The notes beneath the pieces are model-generated. The model was not told where the DNA came from. It was given only the letters and a program-made list of their open reading frames with translations, and did not search any database. Shown piece by piece: positions 42,786 through 54,845 of a stretch of 64,000 bases of DNA (its first letter is position 1; every line of letters starts with the position of its first letter). The stretch comes from Klebsormidium nitens. Taxonomy: Eukaryota > Streptophyta > Klebsormidiophyceae > Klebsormidiales > Klebsormidiaceae. The position numbers were made by a program, and so were the translations under genes. The DNA lies in the NCBI GenBank assembly GCA_000708835.1, contig DF237241.1, forward strand, positions 45,961-109,960, in the 5' to 3' direction.

Positions 42786-45700
42786 TCATATGAAGCTCAC
42801 ACGGTGCCCAGACTGATTTTGCCACGGTTTGAATCTGCCTAGCTGCATTTTATCGGCAAATCCCTCCACAATGGACTGATGCCCACCTCTTTCCAGCGGC
42901 AACATATCGTTACAAAGATATCGTCGTGCTCCGAAAGTGAGGAGTCCGCTCTCAAGAGCTTCACAAAAAGCCCCCCCGTATCCAGTGGGTCGGCCAAACA
43001 GGTTCGAGCAGAGCCACAAAGTGAAGTGAGAAAGATGAAGTTCGGTGCTTTTGAAACTCACCTGACCGATCTCGAGCCGCATCAGGCTGACCGGATCGTA
43101 GTCGGAGCCTTTGTAGCCCATGGACACGAGGGGGGGCATCCGGTCTTTGGCGCACTGCCCCGCTATTCTGAAGTGCGCTTTCAGCTCCGATATCAGGTTG
43201 CGGAAGCCCTGGGCGTCGCCCCGTATCAGGTCTTCGTATCTGCAGAGCACAAAAAGTTGGTCCGAAGAAGCTCCGAAAGATGCGTTGGGTGATTGATATG
43301 TAGTGGTTGACAAACTTCGAAGAACGGATCTCGGAATGCCAGAACAGTGCGTCAGGTGATTGATATGGAGTACTTGGCAAACTTTGAAGATCCAGGAACG
43401 GCGAAGGAATCCGATAAGGAGACCTCCTCGAATTATGACACGAGGATCCAAGAAAGGCGAAGCAACGAGGTCTCAACCTGGGGAGACGTTGACAACGATT
43501 GAAAGAGGTCGGAAGACGTGCTACTGGCCCTCTGCTGGATTGAAACGCGAAAAAGAGGGCTTCGGCACGGAAACGAACCGAGTCGCCCACAGAGGCGCTT
43601 TTACAGGGTGAAGTCGTCAAAATTGAGCGCTCCGTAAAAGTGCCGACTAGCGGCAGGCTGCACCTTTCACTCTCTAATTCAACAGCTCGATGGTTGTGGT
43701 CGGAGGGCGCAATTTGACGGCCAACCGATCGCGATTTTGCCTGCGAGTCCGGCCTTTCATGTCTCGAAAAAAAGCTAGTTTGCACTTACCTGAGAAAGAT
43801 GACCCGGTCGTGCCCCGCCGGGATCCACTGCGGCAGCCGCAGAAAGTTGTCGATCTTCATCGCGCGCAGCTGCAACACGTCCCGGATAGGGCCCTGCGCG
43901 AGAAGGTCCCAACTTCAAGGTGAGTTCGAGAAATCTGCAGGAGTCTGTTCGGAAACGAAGACAAACTCTGGAACGGTGTGACGGACTTCTACTTCCCGGC
44001 AGGTAAGAACACGTCAGGGCGCTGTTTTTGCACGTGCTCGCGCGCAAAAGACTCCTTAACTACCGGCGTGTGTGCTCGTCGGCCAACTCCAACGGCGCTG
44101 ATCTAATACTTGGTTCCACTCCAATCGACAACCTCAGCGCGATCGAAAACCTTAGGGCGCCCACTCCATCCCTGGACCGACTGCTCAGAGTCGAAGACCT
44201 TCCAGCAGTGTATATGCAATCGGTTCCAACAAGTCTGTCCGTAAGAAGCCCCATAAGCTCACAACTCACCTCGGCGTATGGCCCTCCGTACACTGCCCAG
44301 TACGGTTCGTACTGCGGGTTTGCAAACATCCACAGCCGCGGCTCGGTTGGACACGTGTCGTTGTCCGGGCGGCCGGTCCAGGGCCGCGTCAGAAACTCGT
44401 TCATGGGCAGGCCGTGGTGGTTGTGCGCGTGGTGCGGGGAGGCGGAGAAGTGGAGCAGCCAATCGAGCGCGTTGCGGATGACCACAAAGACGAGATCGCC
44501 ATCCTGCGAGGACAGAGGGGGGCGGGGCTGAGTCCCTCCCGCGGTGGCTTAAAGCCTATTGAAAGCGCCTGGCTTACTAGCGGCAATGGTGCGAGCTTCG
44601 TCCGAGTCAGCGGATAAGGAACACTGCAGTGGTCAGAATCCTATGGGGGATGCCCCACGGGCCCTCTGGAGTTAGTAGAAAGCAAAGTGTCAGCGCAAGC
44701 ACGCTTGCGTAAGTACAAGGTGGGACCCGAAGCGGGGCCGGATTGTGCTCAACAAGAGAAAAAAGAAGGGAACGACTCAAGCCGTGATGAAGAGGACTGA
44801 GCTTATAATCAGAGTCGGGATCGAGCTTGAAGCTTGTGAAACTGAGGATTGTCAAAGACGGACCCGTGCGCAGGACTGGACGTTGCCAGGGAAGCGACAT
44901 CCGGCACCTGAAAGGGTGAACCTTCGAATCACGAATTTCGTGTGGATTCGACTTTTGGACTTTGCGAGAGACTGTACACAGAAGTTGCGGCTGAACAGGG
45001 GCAGTCCCCCCATAGAAGGAGCGCGCAGGCTCGATGCATACTTCATTTCCAAGAGGTTCCAAACTTGCGAAAGTGGTCATACCTCCAAACTCGATCAGGA
45101 ACTTCCAAGGGAAGCAGTCCGGCAGCAGAAACATGAGGGCAACGCGTTCGAATAAGGGGAACAGAATTGCCGATACCTCAAGCAAAAGCAAGTGGCCAGG
45201 GATCTTGTTGGCCAACCGAAGTCAGAATTTGTTTAGAGTGTTTCACATCCTTCATCATAAAAAGGAGTATGGTTCCACCAGGCCCAATCCGAGGGGGGGA
45301 AAACGCCCTTCCTGCATCAGCTCCATCAGCTGAAAGTATGCATTGCTGCCTCCTCTTCACAAGTGATTCACACCAATCAACATGCCAGGTCCACTTTCCA
45401 CCCTGATCTGGGGCCAATTCAAGCCCACCACTTCAATATTCACGTTCATTGGAGAGGAATTCGAAAAAGTGGCACTTCAAACTCTGGAGACACTTGGATT
45501 CTGAAAAGTGCCCCTTCATTGACCAGGTCGAATTTCGAGAGCTTCAGTGCAAAACAGCTGGTTTCAAAAAGGAAACGAAAAGACCTCACACTGAGAATCT
45601 TGGCTGCTTGGGCCTCACCTCCACGAGGGGCTCCATGAGCTGCGGGAAGTGGAACCAGTGCTTGTGCCGGTAGCAGTCGCTGGAGACCATTCCGCTCCGC

Positions 45701-46131
45701 AGCGGCTGCCCCCCCGGAAAGTTCATGTTGAGCGTCTTCTCCACCCAGTTGGTCCCGCTGTTGCGCTCCCCAAGGATGCACATTCGCGTGATCATGTGCG
45801 GGTAGGGCCGCACGCTCCCGGTCTTGGCGTTGTCCCCCATGTTGCGCGGCCAGAACGCGGGCGCGGGCGATGACGTCAGCGCCGCGTCGGCGTCCTGCTC
45901 GGTGGCCAGGCGTCGGGCCGGCAGGGAGCAGTCCTCGCAGCTGGTTGTCTCGACGGGGTCTGTTTCAGAGCCAGGGAACCCCCTCTCACCGGGAGCAGTG
46001 ATGGGGTTTGAGTCCTTGGGAATTGAGTCCTGGAGGGACCATTTCAGTACTGAGATGCATAGGAAAGGCAGCAGGCCTGTGCATCCTAGGAAGAAGCAGA
46101 CCCGCACCACGTGCTGGAGAGGCGGCTTCAT
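42786..46131 (-). CDS. Type II membrane sulfotransferase-like protein
   Basis: Exons 45619-46131, 44270-44503, 43790-43893 and 43062-43239 join in phase. The last frame stays open to a stop at 42786, giving 434 residues if not spliced again. An N-terminal hydrophobic segment (VCFFLGCTGLLPFLCISVL, residues ~11-29) suggests a Golgi type II anchor, followed by an acidic/proline stem. CILGERNSGTNWVEKTL is a P-loop-like 5'-phosphosulfate motif as in PAPS-dependent sulfotransferases. LVFVVIRNALDWLLHFSASP fits the 3'-phosphate region, with a histidine cluster (PHHAHNHH) after it. VIFLRYEDLIRGDAQGF matches the R-Y-E-D-L block of that fold. Substrate unknown; a cell-wall or extracellular glycan is likely by location. 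The 3' end is uncertain because a good donor (CAG|GTGAGT at 43061) lies before the final open stretch. Confidence 0.65.
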
Positions 46132-49100
46132 GTTGCGTCAATTTCCCCGTCCCCGGCCTTTTGATATGAGAAGAGTATGCTTTGGATGAAAGGGATCCCC
46201 TCAAGCAGATGCTGGCAAGTGAGCTTCCTAGAGCGGCTGATTCGGGACAGAAAAACGAGACAGTTGCAGTGCTCTCTTGTCTCAGATCATTGAGCTGCAA
46301 TGCTGCGGTTTGAATGAATGCCTCGCACAGCCGGTTTCTTCGGATCCGGCAAAGTCACCTCGTGGTCTGACCGACAGTCCTCCAGATCTCTGGAGACAGC
46401 ACGTCAGTATCTGATCAGCTCTTTGCCGTAGTCTCTCAACCCCTTGATGTCAGGTCGGTCTGATGCTTGCTGATAGTCGCTCTTTGAATGCTTTAAGAGC
46501 ATGACATTGCTCTTGTTGCACCAATCGTTGAAGCTGCCGGCATTGAAGGGCACTCCTAGACAGCTAGCAGACTCTAGTCTAGTCTTACTTGCTGCAGACC
46601 TGCTGGAAGTCTCCTGTGAGTTGGGGGACGTCCTGAAGAGAGGCGCAAACGCGACGGCAAACCTGCTGCTCACGACATTTGAAATTCCCTCTTGCAATGA
46701 AGTCGTTTCTCCAAAATTTAGAATCAAACCTGCAGCTGAAGTACGTAATCTAGCAGCTGTTTTTGCAGCCAAAGGTCAATCGTTCGACTGGGTGTACCCT
46801 GCTAAATTGCTAATTTTGGAGAGCGAGCAGATTACTCGATCAGGAGTCAGTAGTCCTACAGCATGTACCGTACATTGGAGCCGACACAGATTAGGAATAG
46901 TAAGCTCACCAGCCTGGAACGGGTAGGGTTAGTTTGGGGGTTAGGGTGGGTACGCGTGCGGAGCGGGTAGTTTTTTTAGGTTAGGTTTTTAGTGTTTGGT
47001 TTGAGCTTACTATTCCTACGGCTTACTATTCCTAAACTGTGCCGTCATGGTACATTGTAGACAGCCGAGGAGATTTAATCGTACGGACCAGTAACTTAAT
47101 TGCCTGCTGTTGCGCCGGAGCATGTGACCACTTGACATATGCCCACAAGCCTGTGCACATGCCCGCTCGCAGTGCCTTCGGAACACCACCCAGCCCCGAG
47201 TCGAACGCGACATCAAGTCAGGCTCCAGTTATGCCATCAGACCCTACGTCAGCAACAGGGTCGAGCCGCCGAGCGTCACGCGTGGTGCGAGTGTTATCTC
47301 GGCGACCACTGGCAGCAGCCTGGGCCCTAGCAGTAGCAGCCTTGCCAGGCGTCCGCGGCTGGCCCATGGGCGGTGCCAGGTGAGCTGCTGGAACTGTCGA
47401 CACAAGAGTGGAAGAATGGAGCAGTGCGGTCGAAGACACAGCTAGCGAATTGGCAAGAAAGTCAAGAGAACCAAGTACTCCGACCACTCGCCTGATAACC
47501 ACCTCATCCCGGTGGCGGTCATTTGAGACAAGTAAGTTGCCTTGGTGGCCAATTCGATGGCCAGCTTCGACTCCGCACGACTGCGCAGGGATTGCACAGC
47601 ATGCACTGCGGCTCTGCGGGTCAGTGTTGAGGCCACTGAGCTCGGAGAGGATGAGAGAGGAGGCATCTCGATCAACATGAGTGCGCTTTTAAGATAGCGT
47701 CGCGAATCTCAGTCCGCTTGCAGGCGGCGCAGTCAGGCCAGAACCATCATATCAATACTATGCCTCATAGATCTGCACGAGCAGCAGAAAAGTAACCCCG
47801 AAATGATAGTAGCCTGGAAGACCTCTGGTGCGGGCCATCAGCATTGTCAGGTTCCGTAGACTGCGGCGAACTGTTTACGGCCACTCGCCGGCCGCTTCCA
47901 GTCGTATTAATTATCTACTTGGGATGGTGTGGCACTCACCTGCTTGACCTTGAGTTGGCCCGGCCAACGTACCGCTTCTTATATTATCCATATTGCTATT
48001 GTTCATGTCTTGCTGCAGATGAATTGTCCACGTGGCACTGGTGACCCTTTTGCAGTAGGGTACTTCTGCAGTAACCCGTGTGCGGCTACCCGTAACTCAT
48101 ATCGAGCCCATATCGAGGAGTTGCCATGGATGCTACCTACTATATGCTTCATAGGGATATCCTTCTATATGCTTCAAATTTCCCCTATACCTACCTACAA
48201 TGTTGCCACAATTGGAAGCGGCCATGCAAAACCGCAAAGGCTTTCAGCATCCCAACATATTCACTGTCACCACTGAGTCCAGCTCGTCAACGTCGAGCTA
48301 CATCAGGGCCCCAACCCTGAACGAATTACAGTAGAGCGGACGGCATGTGGCAAGATGCCAGTGGTCTGCTCGAAGATTGACTGCACGGCGTCGCAACGAC
48401 GCGAGAGGCTATGTCAAATGAACTAGTGGGTCTCACATTATAATTTGAAATGGCATAGTACCTTACAACCTTACCACCAAGAAACTGAGGGCCGGTTACT
48501 CCATCTTTGAAGGTCTTCCGGTACTATAACAACATGCTGGTCGATCCCATGCCTTTCCACCTTAGCATTGACTTTGCAATTGCCTTGGTGGCACGATCCA
48601 ACTGAGCGCCGCAATTCCGGCACGACACAGCTGCGTGTCGCCTTTTGTGTTCAGCAAGTCATGCACGTGTCCTCGGAGGGACGTTGAGGCTGAGCTACAA
48701 AACCCGACAGAACCGAGTTGATTATCTGTAGGGAAGGAATTCTATCGAAGCCAACAAAGCGAAAGGAAATCAGAGGACTGGGTCAATTGGTTTCGATGCA
48801 TTGGAGTATGATGGAGCTTTTAAGCATGCAATCATGCACATGTTTTTGCATAATGAGATTTTTTGGCCGTAGCATTTGCCGTGCTTCATTTGGAGCCCAT
48901 GCCTCGTGCAAGCCTTGAACTTAGGAACTGACTGACAATTTGTCCATGACTTCTGGTGGATGTCAAAATCCAGACACATCGGGTTCATGGAAATGTTGGT
49001 GATTCAGCATTGTCAAAAACGGGACATCTCGGTTGACCTTTATAACAACGCTGCTTCAATGTCGCGATGCAAGCCCCACTTGGAGCATTTAGCTCCTTGA

Positions 49101-49544
49101 AGATATGATCAATCTTCGCAATCAATTCTAACGTCCACCCTAACGGCTTCTGCTTCATGGGTGCACCTTGCCTTAACGGTGCAAAGAATCGGTGTTTCGA
49201 GACGTTATTGTACAGCAGGCTAACTCGCTAAAAAGGCCCCCAATCTCGAAGGATGCTTGATGCTCGACCCGGCAGCCGATGCGTTATTATATTGCTTTGC
49301 AAACCCTTCCGGCGCCTTTTCTCGAAGTGTATGAGCACAACTTACCCCTTCTACGGTCTTCGCTAGCCTAATCAATCTTAAATGGCATCTGTTTCCTAAT
49401 TTCGGCTCTCCTTTTATGGCACATCGAACGGCTTCCTCACGGCTCTCTTCATATTTGAGCGGTCAATTGTTGGCTCGCGCCAACGGCAAAGCGAGCAACA
49501 CGTCCTAAGATACAACCTCTACGCAAACGGGCCCTTAACCCGTT
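46132..49544. other. Intergenic region, about 3.4 kb, with a MITE
   Basis: Contains a hAT-like MITE (46887-47039). Open frames on both strands at 47039-47680 have no recognisable domain. The remainder shows no gene, promoter or RNA gene I can support. Confidence 0.45.
46887..47039. mobile_element. hAT-like MITE (153 bp, CAG-ended terminal inverted repeats)
   Basis: The left end CAGATTAGGAATAGTAAGC (46887-46905) is mirrored by the right end, whose complement is CAGTTTAGGAATAGTAAGC (47021-47039): 18 of 19 match. The flanking 8-mers AGCCGACA (46879-46886) and TGCCGTCA (47040-47047) agree at 6 of 8, consistent with an aged 8-bp target duplication, the hAT length. An extra copy of the inverted-repeat core lies just inside the right end (47002-47018). 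The centre is G-rich (GGGTTAG-like). No coding capacity. Confidence 0.65.
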
Positions 49545-52500
49545 TTACGACCGCCCTCTCTGCTTCAGCTTCCGGCCAAGGACGGGCAGAACCATAGTCA
49601 ACACTTTCGCTCCCAAAGCCGGGCCCCCTCCGCTCGCCGCCGCGAGCAGCGCCCCCGCCGCGACCAACGCAATCTTCCGCCGCCGGCTCCCCCGCATAGA
49701 GGCCGACCTCCGCAGCTCGCCGCCTTCCGCCCCCGAGCTTTCCGCGCGACCTCTCGCGGCGGGGCCCCCCGGGTCTAGGTGCTCCGGCAGCCGGTGCGCG
49801 AGCGAGACCGCGCTTTCCTTCGAGACGCGCTGCGTGGCGTGCCAGTGCGTGTAGCCCTCAAGCGCCGGCCCCATCTTCTTGACGAAGTTCCAGGCGCCCC
49901 GGCGGATGGCCATCTTGGCCATGTCGCGCTGGATGCCGCTGTCCTCCTGGTGAACTAGGGTGACCTCGCTCGAGGGCGGGCCCCCAGGAATCATCGACGG
50001 GACTGCGCGGAAACGGCGGCGACGGTCAGGCAAGCAGAAACAGCGGGCTTCAAGGACCTTCAGCGCAAGGATGCCGAGAGGACTGTGCGTATGTACTTTT
50101 CTGTTCTGGGAACGAACTTGCGTCGGCTTCTCGTACGAGGATGTACTCCATGCCCCTTCCCTGATGTAGCCTCAAAAAGGATCCAGGAGCGTAGCAGCAA
50201 CCCGCAGCTCCTCGAACGACTGCTGTGAAAAATCGAGAAAAACGGGCCTGATTGAGCTCGCCATGCACGTTAGCAGGAGCTGCAGAAGAATGAGGAACGG
50301 GCAATAACTCACCGGCTCTTATTCGCCAAGACGAGGTGTAGACTTCGATCCGTTTCGTGCTGGGATGAGATGGAGCGAAGGGGTGCTGGCAGGCCTGCAA
50401 GCAGTCAGACACGTGTCAAAAGCTATGAACAGCTCGTGAGGATCTAGCAAAGGTCTATAAATCAGATTGGCAAACGCCTGCCTCGTTGCAGGACTAACCA
50501 TGGGGGCCTGTCAACTTCGACTCTCTTGAACCACCTGAAGTTGCTCAAATAAGCTTTCTCGCAAGGTCTGAAAAGACCAGCGCAACTTGAAGAGGTTACA
50601 TTTTGTCAAAGTAATTTTGTCATCAAGTAACTTCGGACTCGAAACGAGCTGATGATTCGGGTGTTCCTTCAAGTATAGGATGCTACTCTTGACGATCTGC
50701 CAGCTCGAAAGCTCTTGAATCAGCGACTAGCAAATCTGATACCTGAGGTCGATGACACACCAGAATGAAATCTCCAAAGAAATAACCAGCGGATGCGACC
50801 TAAGAGCAAGACCTGGCAGACTAAGCTCAAACTGTGTTCTAAGGCGAAGGCAACGAGGACCGACCTTGGTTACGCAGTAGAAGCTCCCCTTGCTATCCTC
50901 CCAAACACGCCATGCGAGCACGTAGTCCCGATTTGCCCCAAACAGCGGCAGCTTCTTGACCCAATGTCCGACCTCCACCCCACTCTCATTGCAGAGCGCC
51001 AGCTGGCGGGCGCTGTTCAGGGAGCTGTCCCAGGCGCCACGGTACTCATCGTCCATGTAGAAGTCACGCAGGAGGGGGGGGGAGCAACCAAAGAAGGTGG
51101 TCTTGCTCAAATACTGTGTTGGACCGCCATTCTGCACGGGGGAGATAGTGGGGTGTCAGTTCAACTAATTAGTTCTCAGCATCGGCAGCGGGGGCCGTCC
51201 ATTGCAGTCAACTATTTCAAAGGTCACCATGTATTTCAATCCAGCGAGAGTGTATAAGAACTTGGCATGGTGCTAAGATACGCGAGGGTCCTACACTACG
51301 GTCAGGCTGTCATGCCGTCAGGAAGGCCTGCTATGGAATCTCTATAAGGGGTATTCGAAGAGCAGGTTTTACATCAGTCAAGAGAGAGCTCTGCATCTTG
51401 GTGTCTCTTAACAGCTCCAGCCTCATCTACTCAGACTTTGCCCCAAGCTCCATAAAAGCAAGATAGCCTCAGGGATACTCAGTGCTCTCACCAGTGCAGC
51501 AAATGCCAATGCTTGCAAGCAACGAAAACCACTTTCTCGGATCATTTTGTGAGCTCCGCCCCAGCCCCACCATCCGCCTTGCTACAAGAAGCCTCATATG
51601 TCCATCTTTGTGAAGCGTGGAAACAAGGAAGAACGGACAGAGGGGCCAGTGACTCACTCTGGGGTCTCTCCGATAGGATACATAGCTCAGGTGCTCTGAC
51701 GTCTTGTCGAGGATCTGTTCCCACGGCATCTCCTCCAAGTCTTCCCCATTCAGCTGCCGCATAAAGTCAGCCAGGTCTGCCTCCGTGACTAGGGACGCCA
51801 GAGATGCTGACGTCAGCGGGGCCTCCGGGCGCCCGCGGCAGTCGGCCCCTTCAATGCTGGGAGAGCAGAGCAGACAGTGACGTCAGAGGCCTGATTTCAC
51901 CGGCAGACCGTAAGGTGGAGTTGAGCTGCAAACTTCTGGAACTGTGCCAGCTTGCTTGACGATCAGAAGCATACATCAGAAAGCGTATTTACAGCATCTT
52001 GACCCAATCATCGTAAATAGGACAGCAACAAGAAGGAAAACTTGAATAAAGTGTTACTGAAAAGCTTGAGGGCCCGACTTCGAACACAGGAAGCAGGGTC
52101 CACAGGTGCTCTTCTTATAGCCTGACTTGACACAATGGTGAACACAAAGTTCCGACCAAGTTTACACACAGTTGACCACAGCAAAGCCAGACGCTCAGGT
52201 GAATTTTGAACCCAACGGTGCCATCTCTTTATGAAAACTTGGTAACGATATACAGGCGTTGTCTTTGGCATGACTACGCTTCATCGGCTGATACGTCCTC
52301 AGTCATAGGTATTGCTTTAGGAGGACGTTTAAGGCATGCAAGACTGATGCCAAGGCAAACCCCATGTGGTTCAGTCAGCGACAAGTACTGCTGGGACCCA
52401 ACAGACGTCGCAGCAGGCTGACCTGTGCTGCTTCCCTTTCCAAACCCTCTGCGAGAACGCCCCCCAGGCATACTGCAGCAGCGGGACACCCGCAGCCACT

Positions 52501-52745
52501 GTCAGGCCCAGCCAAAACCTCTTTTGCGCCGGGGTTGTAGCGCCGGCGGTCAAGGTTGGTCGCTGCAGAACGAGCGTCAGGAGGGGGAGCCACCTGTGCC
52601 TCCACCCCCACCCCATCACAAGCCCCGCTGCAACGGACGTCCACAGTGGGAGAACAGACGAGTACAACACTGAGTCCCACACCCCGCTCTTGACACTGGC
52701 CAGGAGCACCCGGTCGTCCATTGCATGTCCTGCAACCTCTAACAT
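49545..52745 (-). CDS. START-domain lipid-binding membrane protein
   Basis: Exons 52423-52745, 51658-51856, 50865-51131, 50313-50394 and 49545-50002 close in phase to 442 residues (434 if ATG 52721 is used). Exon 1 has two hydrophobic segments (VLPLWTSVAAGLVMGWGW and FWLGLTVAAGVPLLQYAW). The START domain follows: LLRDFYMDDEYRGAWDSSL, VGHWVKKLPLFGANRDYVLA, WEDSKGSFYCVTK, KRIEVYTSSWRIRA, EVTLVHQEDSGIQRDMAKM and IRRGAWNFVKKMGPALEGY, as in plant PCTP-like START proteins. A third hydrophobic stretch (KIALVAAGALLAAASGGGP) is near the C terminus. START domains bind a single lipid and move it between membranes. The ligand and the organelle are unknown. Intron 3 uses a GTCGGT donor, less standard than its neighbours. 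Confidence 0.9.
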
Positions 52746-53501
52746 TATTCACCGTTCTGAACGCCCTGTAATCAATTCTGCACCCCGATTCCCAAGGAAA
52801 TGACTCCCCCAAAATCAATCCTCAGAACATCGCAGTTTGAGGCCTGGGCCCTCCAAAGAGGAATGCTGAACACATCCCCTGCAACTTCTTATCATGGACT
52901 CCACGGAGAGCTACAATGCCGTGCTTCCAACGTGGCACGGCTGGCTTCTGAAGCAGGCAGAAGAGGAGGCTTCGGCATCCAATGACCACAATTCACAGGC
53001 AGCAGTCGGTATCCGCCATTGTTCAGGGGCGCGAGGCGCTATGCGGCGAAGACCGAGTGCGTGTTGACTCATGACTCACAATCCGACGTGGCTGGGAGCA
53101 ATTTCCAGCACGCGATTTTCTGTGGTCTGACTGGGTGGCTGGCGATCCAGTCTGACTTCGTGAATCAAGGACTAGGGTTGCCACCCACACAGGGCTAGCC
53201 GTTAGATCTGCCGCGCCGAAGCTTCGTACCCCCACGCTCCTCGTGCATTTACTCTCAACTGCGGGCGCTTTATGAGATGCAAGCCGTCAGATGGTAGGAT
53301 GAACGATCGAGATTGCTGGAACTCTAGTGGATAGAACAGAACTTTAGAGGATTGCCGACCGGAAGCAGGACGGTTCTGACCTTTTGCACACACGTTGACG
53401 TTCCCGCGAACTTGTCGTTAGTAGGTACGTGTGCGCGCGCCCCTGAGGCTGTAGCCAACGCCGAAATTGGCCAGCTAGCGGCCTTACTCAGTTCGGCGTA
53501 A

Positions 53502-53531
53502 GGTTACGTCCCGGTTACGTACGGGTTACGT
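53502..53531 (+). repeat. Three GGTTACGT units at 11-bp spacing
   Basis: GGTTACGT at 53502-53509, 53513-53520 and 53524-53531. The 11-base period is close to one DNA helical turn, so all three would face the same side. Confidence 0.75.
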
Positions 53532-53629
53532 ACCTATCGGTTTGGGATGTTAATAGCCTCCTTGCAATGGTATGTTAATTGGTAGAGTCGAGCAGAGATC
53601 TAGGTCTAAGAGACACACGTTTCTTACAT

Positions 53630-53749
53630 GTATGCCATGAGCAGCCTATGCTATGGCCTATTTGGCTACGGCGGTGCAAAAAGAGACCATCCTTGGAGTA
53701 TCTTCAAATTCATCTTTTGGTTGGCTACGGCGAGTTTGAAAAGAGACCA
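53630..53749 (+). repeat. Dispersed repeat copies 2 and 3 (partial)
   Basis: 53630-53691 repeats the block order of 29654-29709 with a short insertion. 53720-53749 repeats only the second half (TTGGCTACGGCG...AAAAGAGACCA). Confidence 0.7.
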
Positions 53750-54521
53750 GTGATCTTACTGAGTAAAGGCCAATGCGCAGTGCATCCGAGCAAAGCGACG
53801 ATTATGACAAGAAAGCCAAGGCAATACATAGATAGGAGTCGTGTCCCCAACACTAGAGTGCTCAGTATTCTCGACGTTGGCATATGGGCTCTACACAGAT
53901 GGTCATTTACATGCTTGGTTCATGCCAGCATTACGAGAATAGAGTGCGCATAGTCGAGTAGTCATGTTCCATGAGATCACGCTTGAATGTGCAATCAGAC
54001 AGCTTTTCATTCGCAATCTCCGTCAAATCGTCAATCAGGCTCGGGCCCAAGGGCCCCGGATAACATGGCCGCCACACCCGAACACCCGACGGTTAGGCAT
54101 ATACTACTCGATCGTGACTGTTGCGAAAGCGAATACATGATGCCATATGAATGTTTCTCGACACATTTTATCCTTTTCCAAGATAAGGAATAAACCATTC
54201 CGTCTGTTTCAGATATTGCACCCCTTTTCAAATCAAACGAAGTACGCTTTGCAACTGAATAACGGTCTCGGGAGCTTTGCTCGACAAACCGAGGAACCGA
54301 GTAAGAACCAAGCAAGTTAAGCAAACTGCAAAGCGTTAGGTCTAGAACTTGAAGAGCCGGTAAATGCGGGCCATGGAAGCACAGACTGGTCGCCTCACAA
54401 AAGGTGGCTAAACCTACTACTCGTGTCCCCAACATTGCAGCTCGGCTTCGATCAATGATGCACAATTTGACTGATCCTTCGTCTTTAATCGACGAAGTCC
54501 TTGGGTCGTCACCTCCAGAAG

Positions 54522-54845
54522 ATATTGCACATTTCGTCAAACCTGGCCGCCTGACCCGATCCCGATTGGGACCAATCGCAGAACTAGCCCGATGTGCAGA
54601 ACGTGGACCCTTGAATGAAGCAGTAAGACTCAATCAAACAGCCCCAGTGCGCCTAGTGCCCGTAAACAAGTTTTACAATCGGCTCTGACCGGACTCACCG
54701 GCCAGGCATTGCACAAGTTGGGCCGTTCGATGAAGTGCTCTTGGATCAGATCGAAGGGTCTCAACTTCTGCGCCGGGCAAGTTCTGCGACCGGTCCCAAT
54801 CGGAATTGGGTCAGGTAGCCAGGTTTGACCGAATGTGCAATAGCT
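54522..54845. repeat. Foldback element with about 100-bp imperfect inverted arms
   Basis: The left arm (54522 to about 54618) and right arm (about 54740 to 54845) are inverted copies. Matched blocks include TATTGCACAT, TCAAACCTGGC, CGATTGGGACC and TCGCAGAAC. About 120 bases separate the arms. No protein domain is apparent; the plus-strand frame over the left arm is likely incidental. Confidence 0.7.

Larger units (their letters stand above)
52746..54521. other. Intergenic region with small repeats
   Basis: No gene is supported. It holds three GGTTACGT units (53502-53531) and two copies of the dispersed repeat (53630-53691, 53720-53749). Confidence 0.45.

Noticed and set aside
46920-46955. 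GGGTTAG-like run resembling interstitial telomere repeat
   Set aside because: Only a few degenerate units with no regular 7-base period; treated as the G-rich centre of the MITE.
47039-47680. Overlapping open frames on both strands after the MITE, with Ala/Ser/Arg-rich products
   Set aside because: No recognisable domain or conserved splice structure. They might be a decayed gene, but nothing supports a call.
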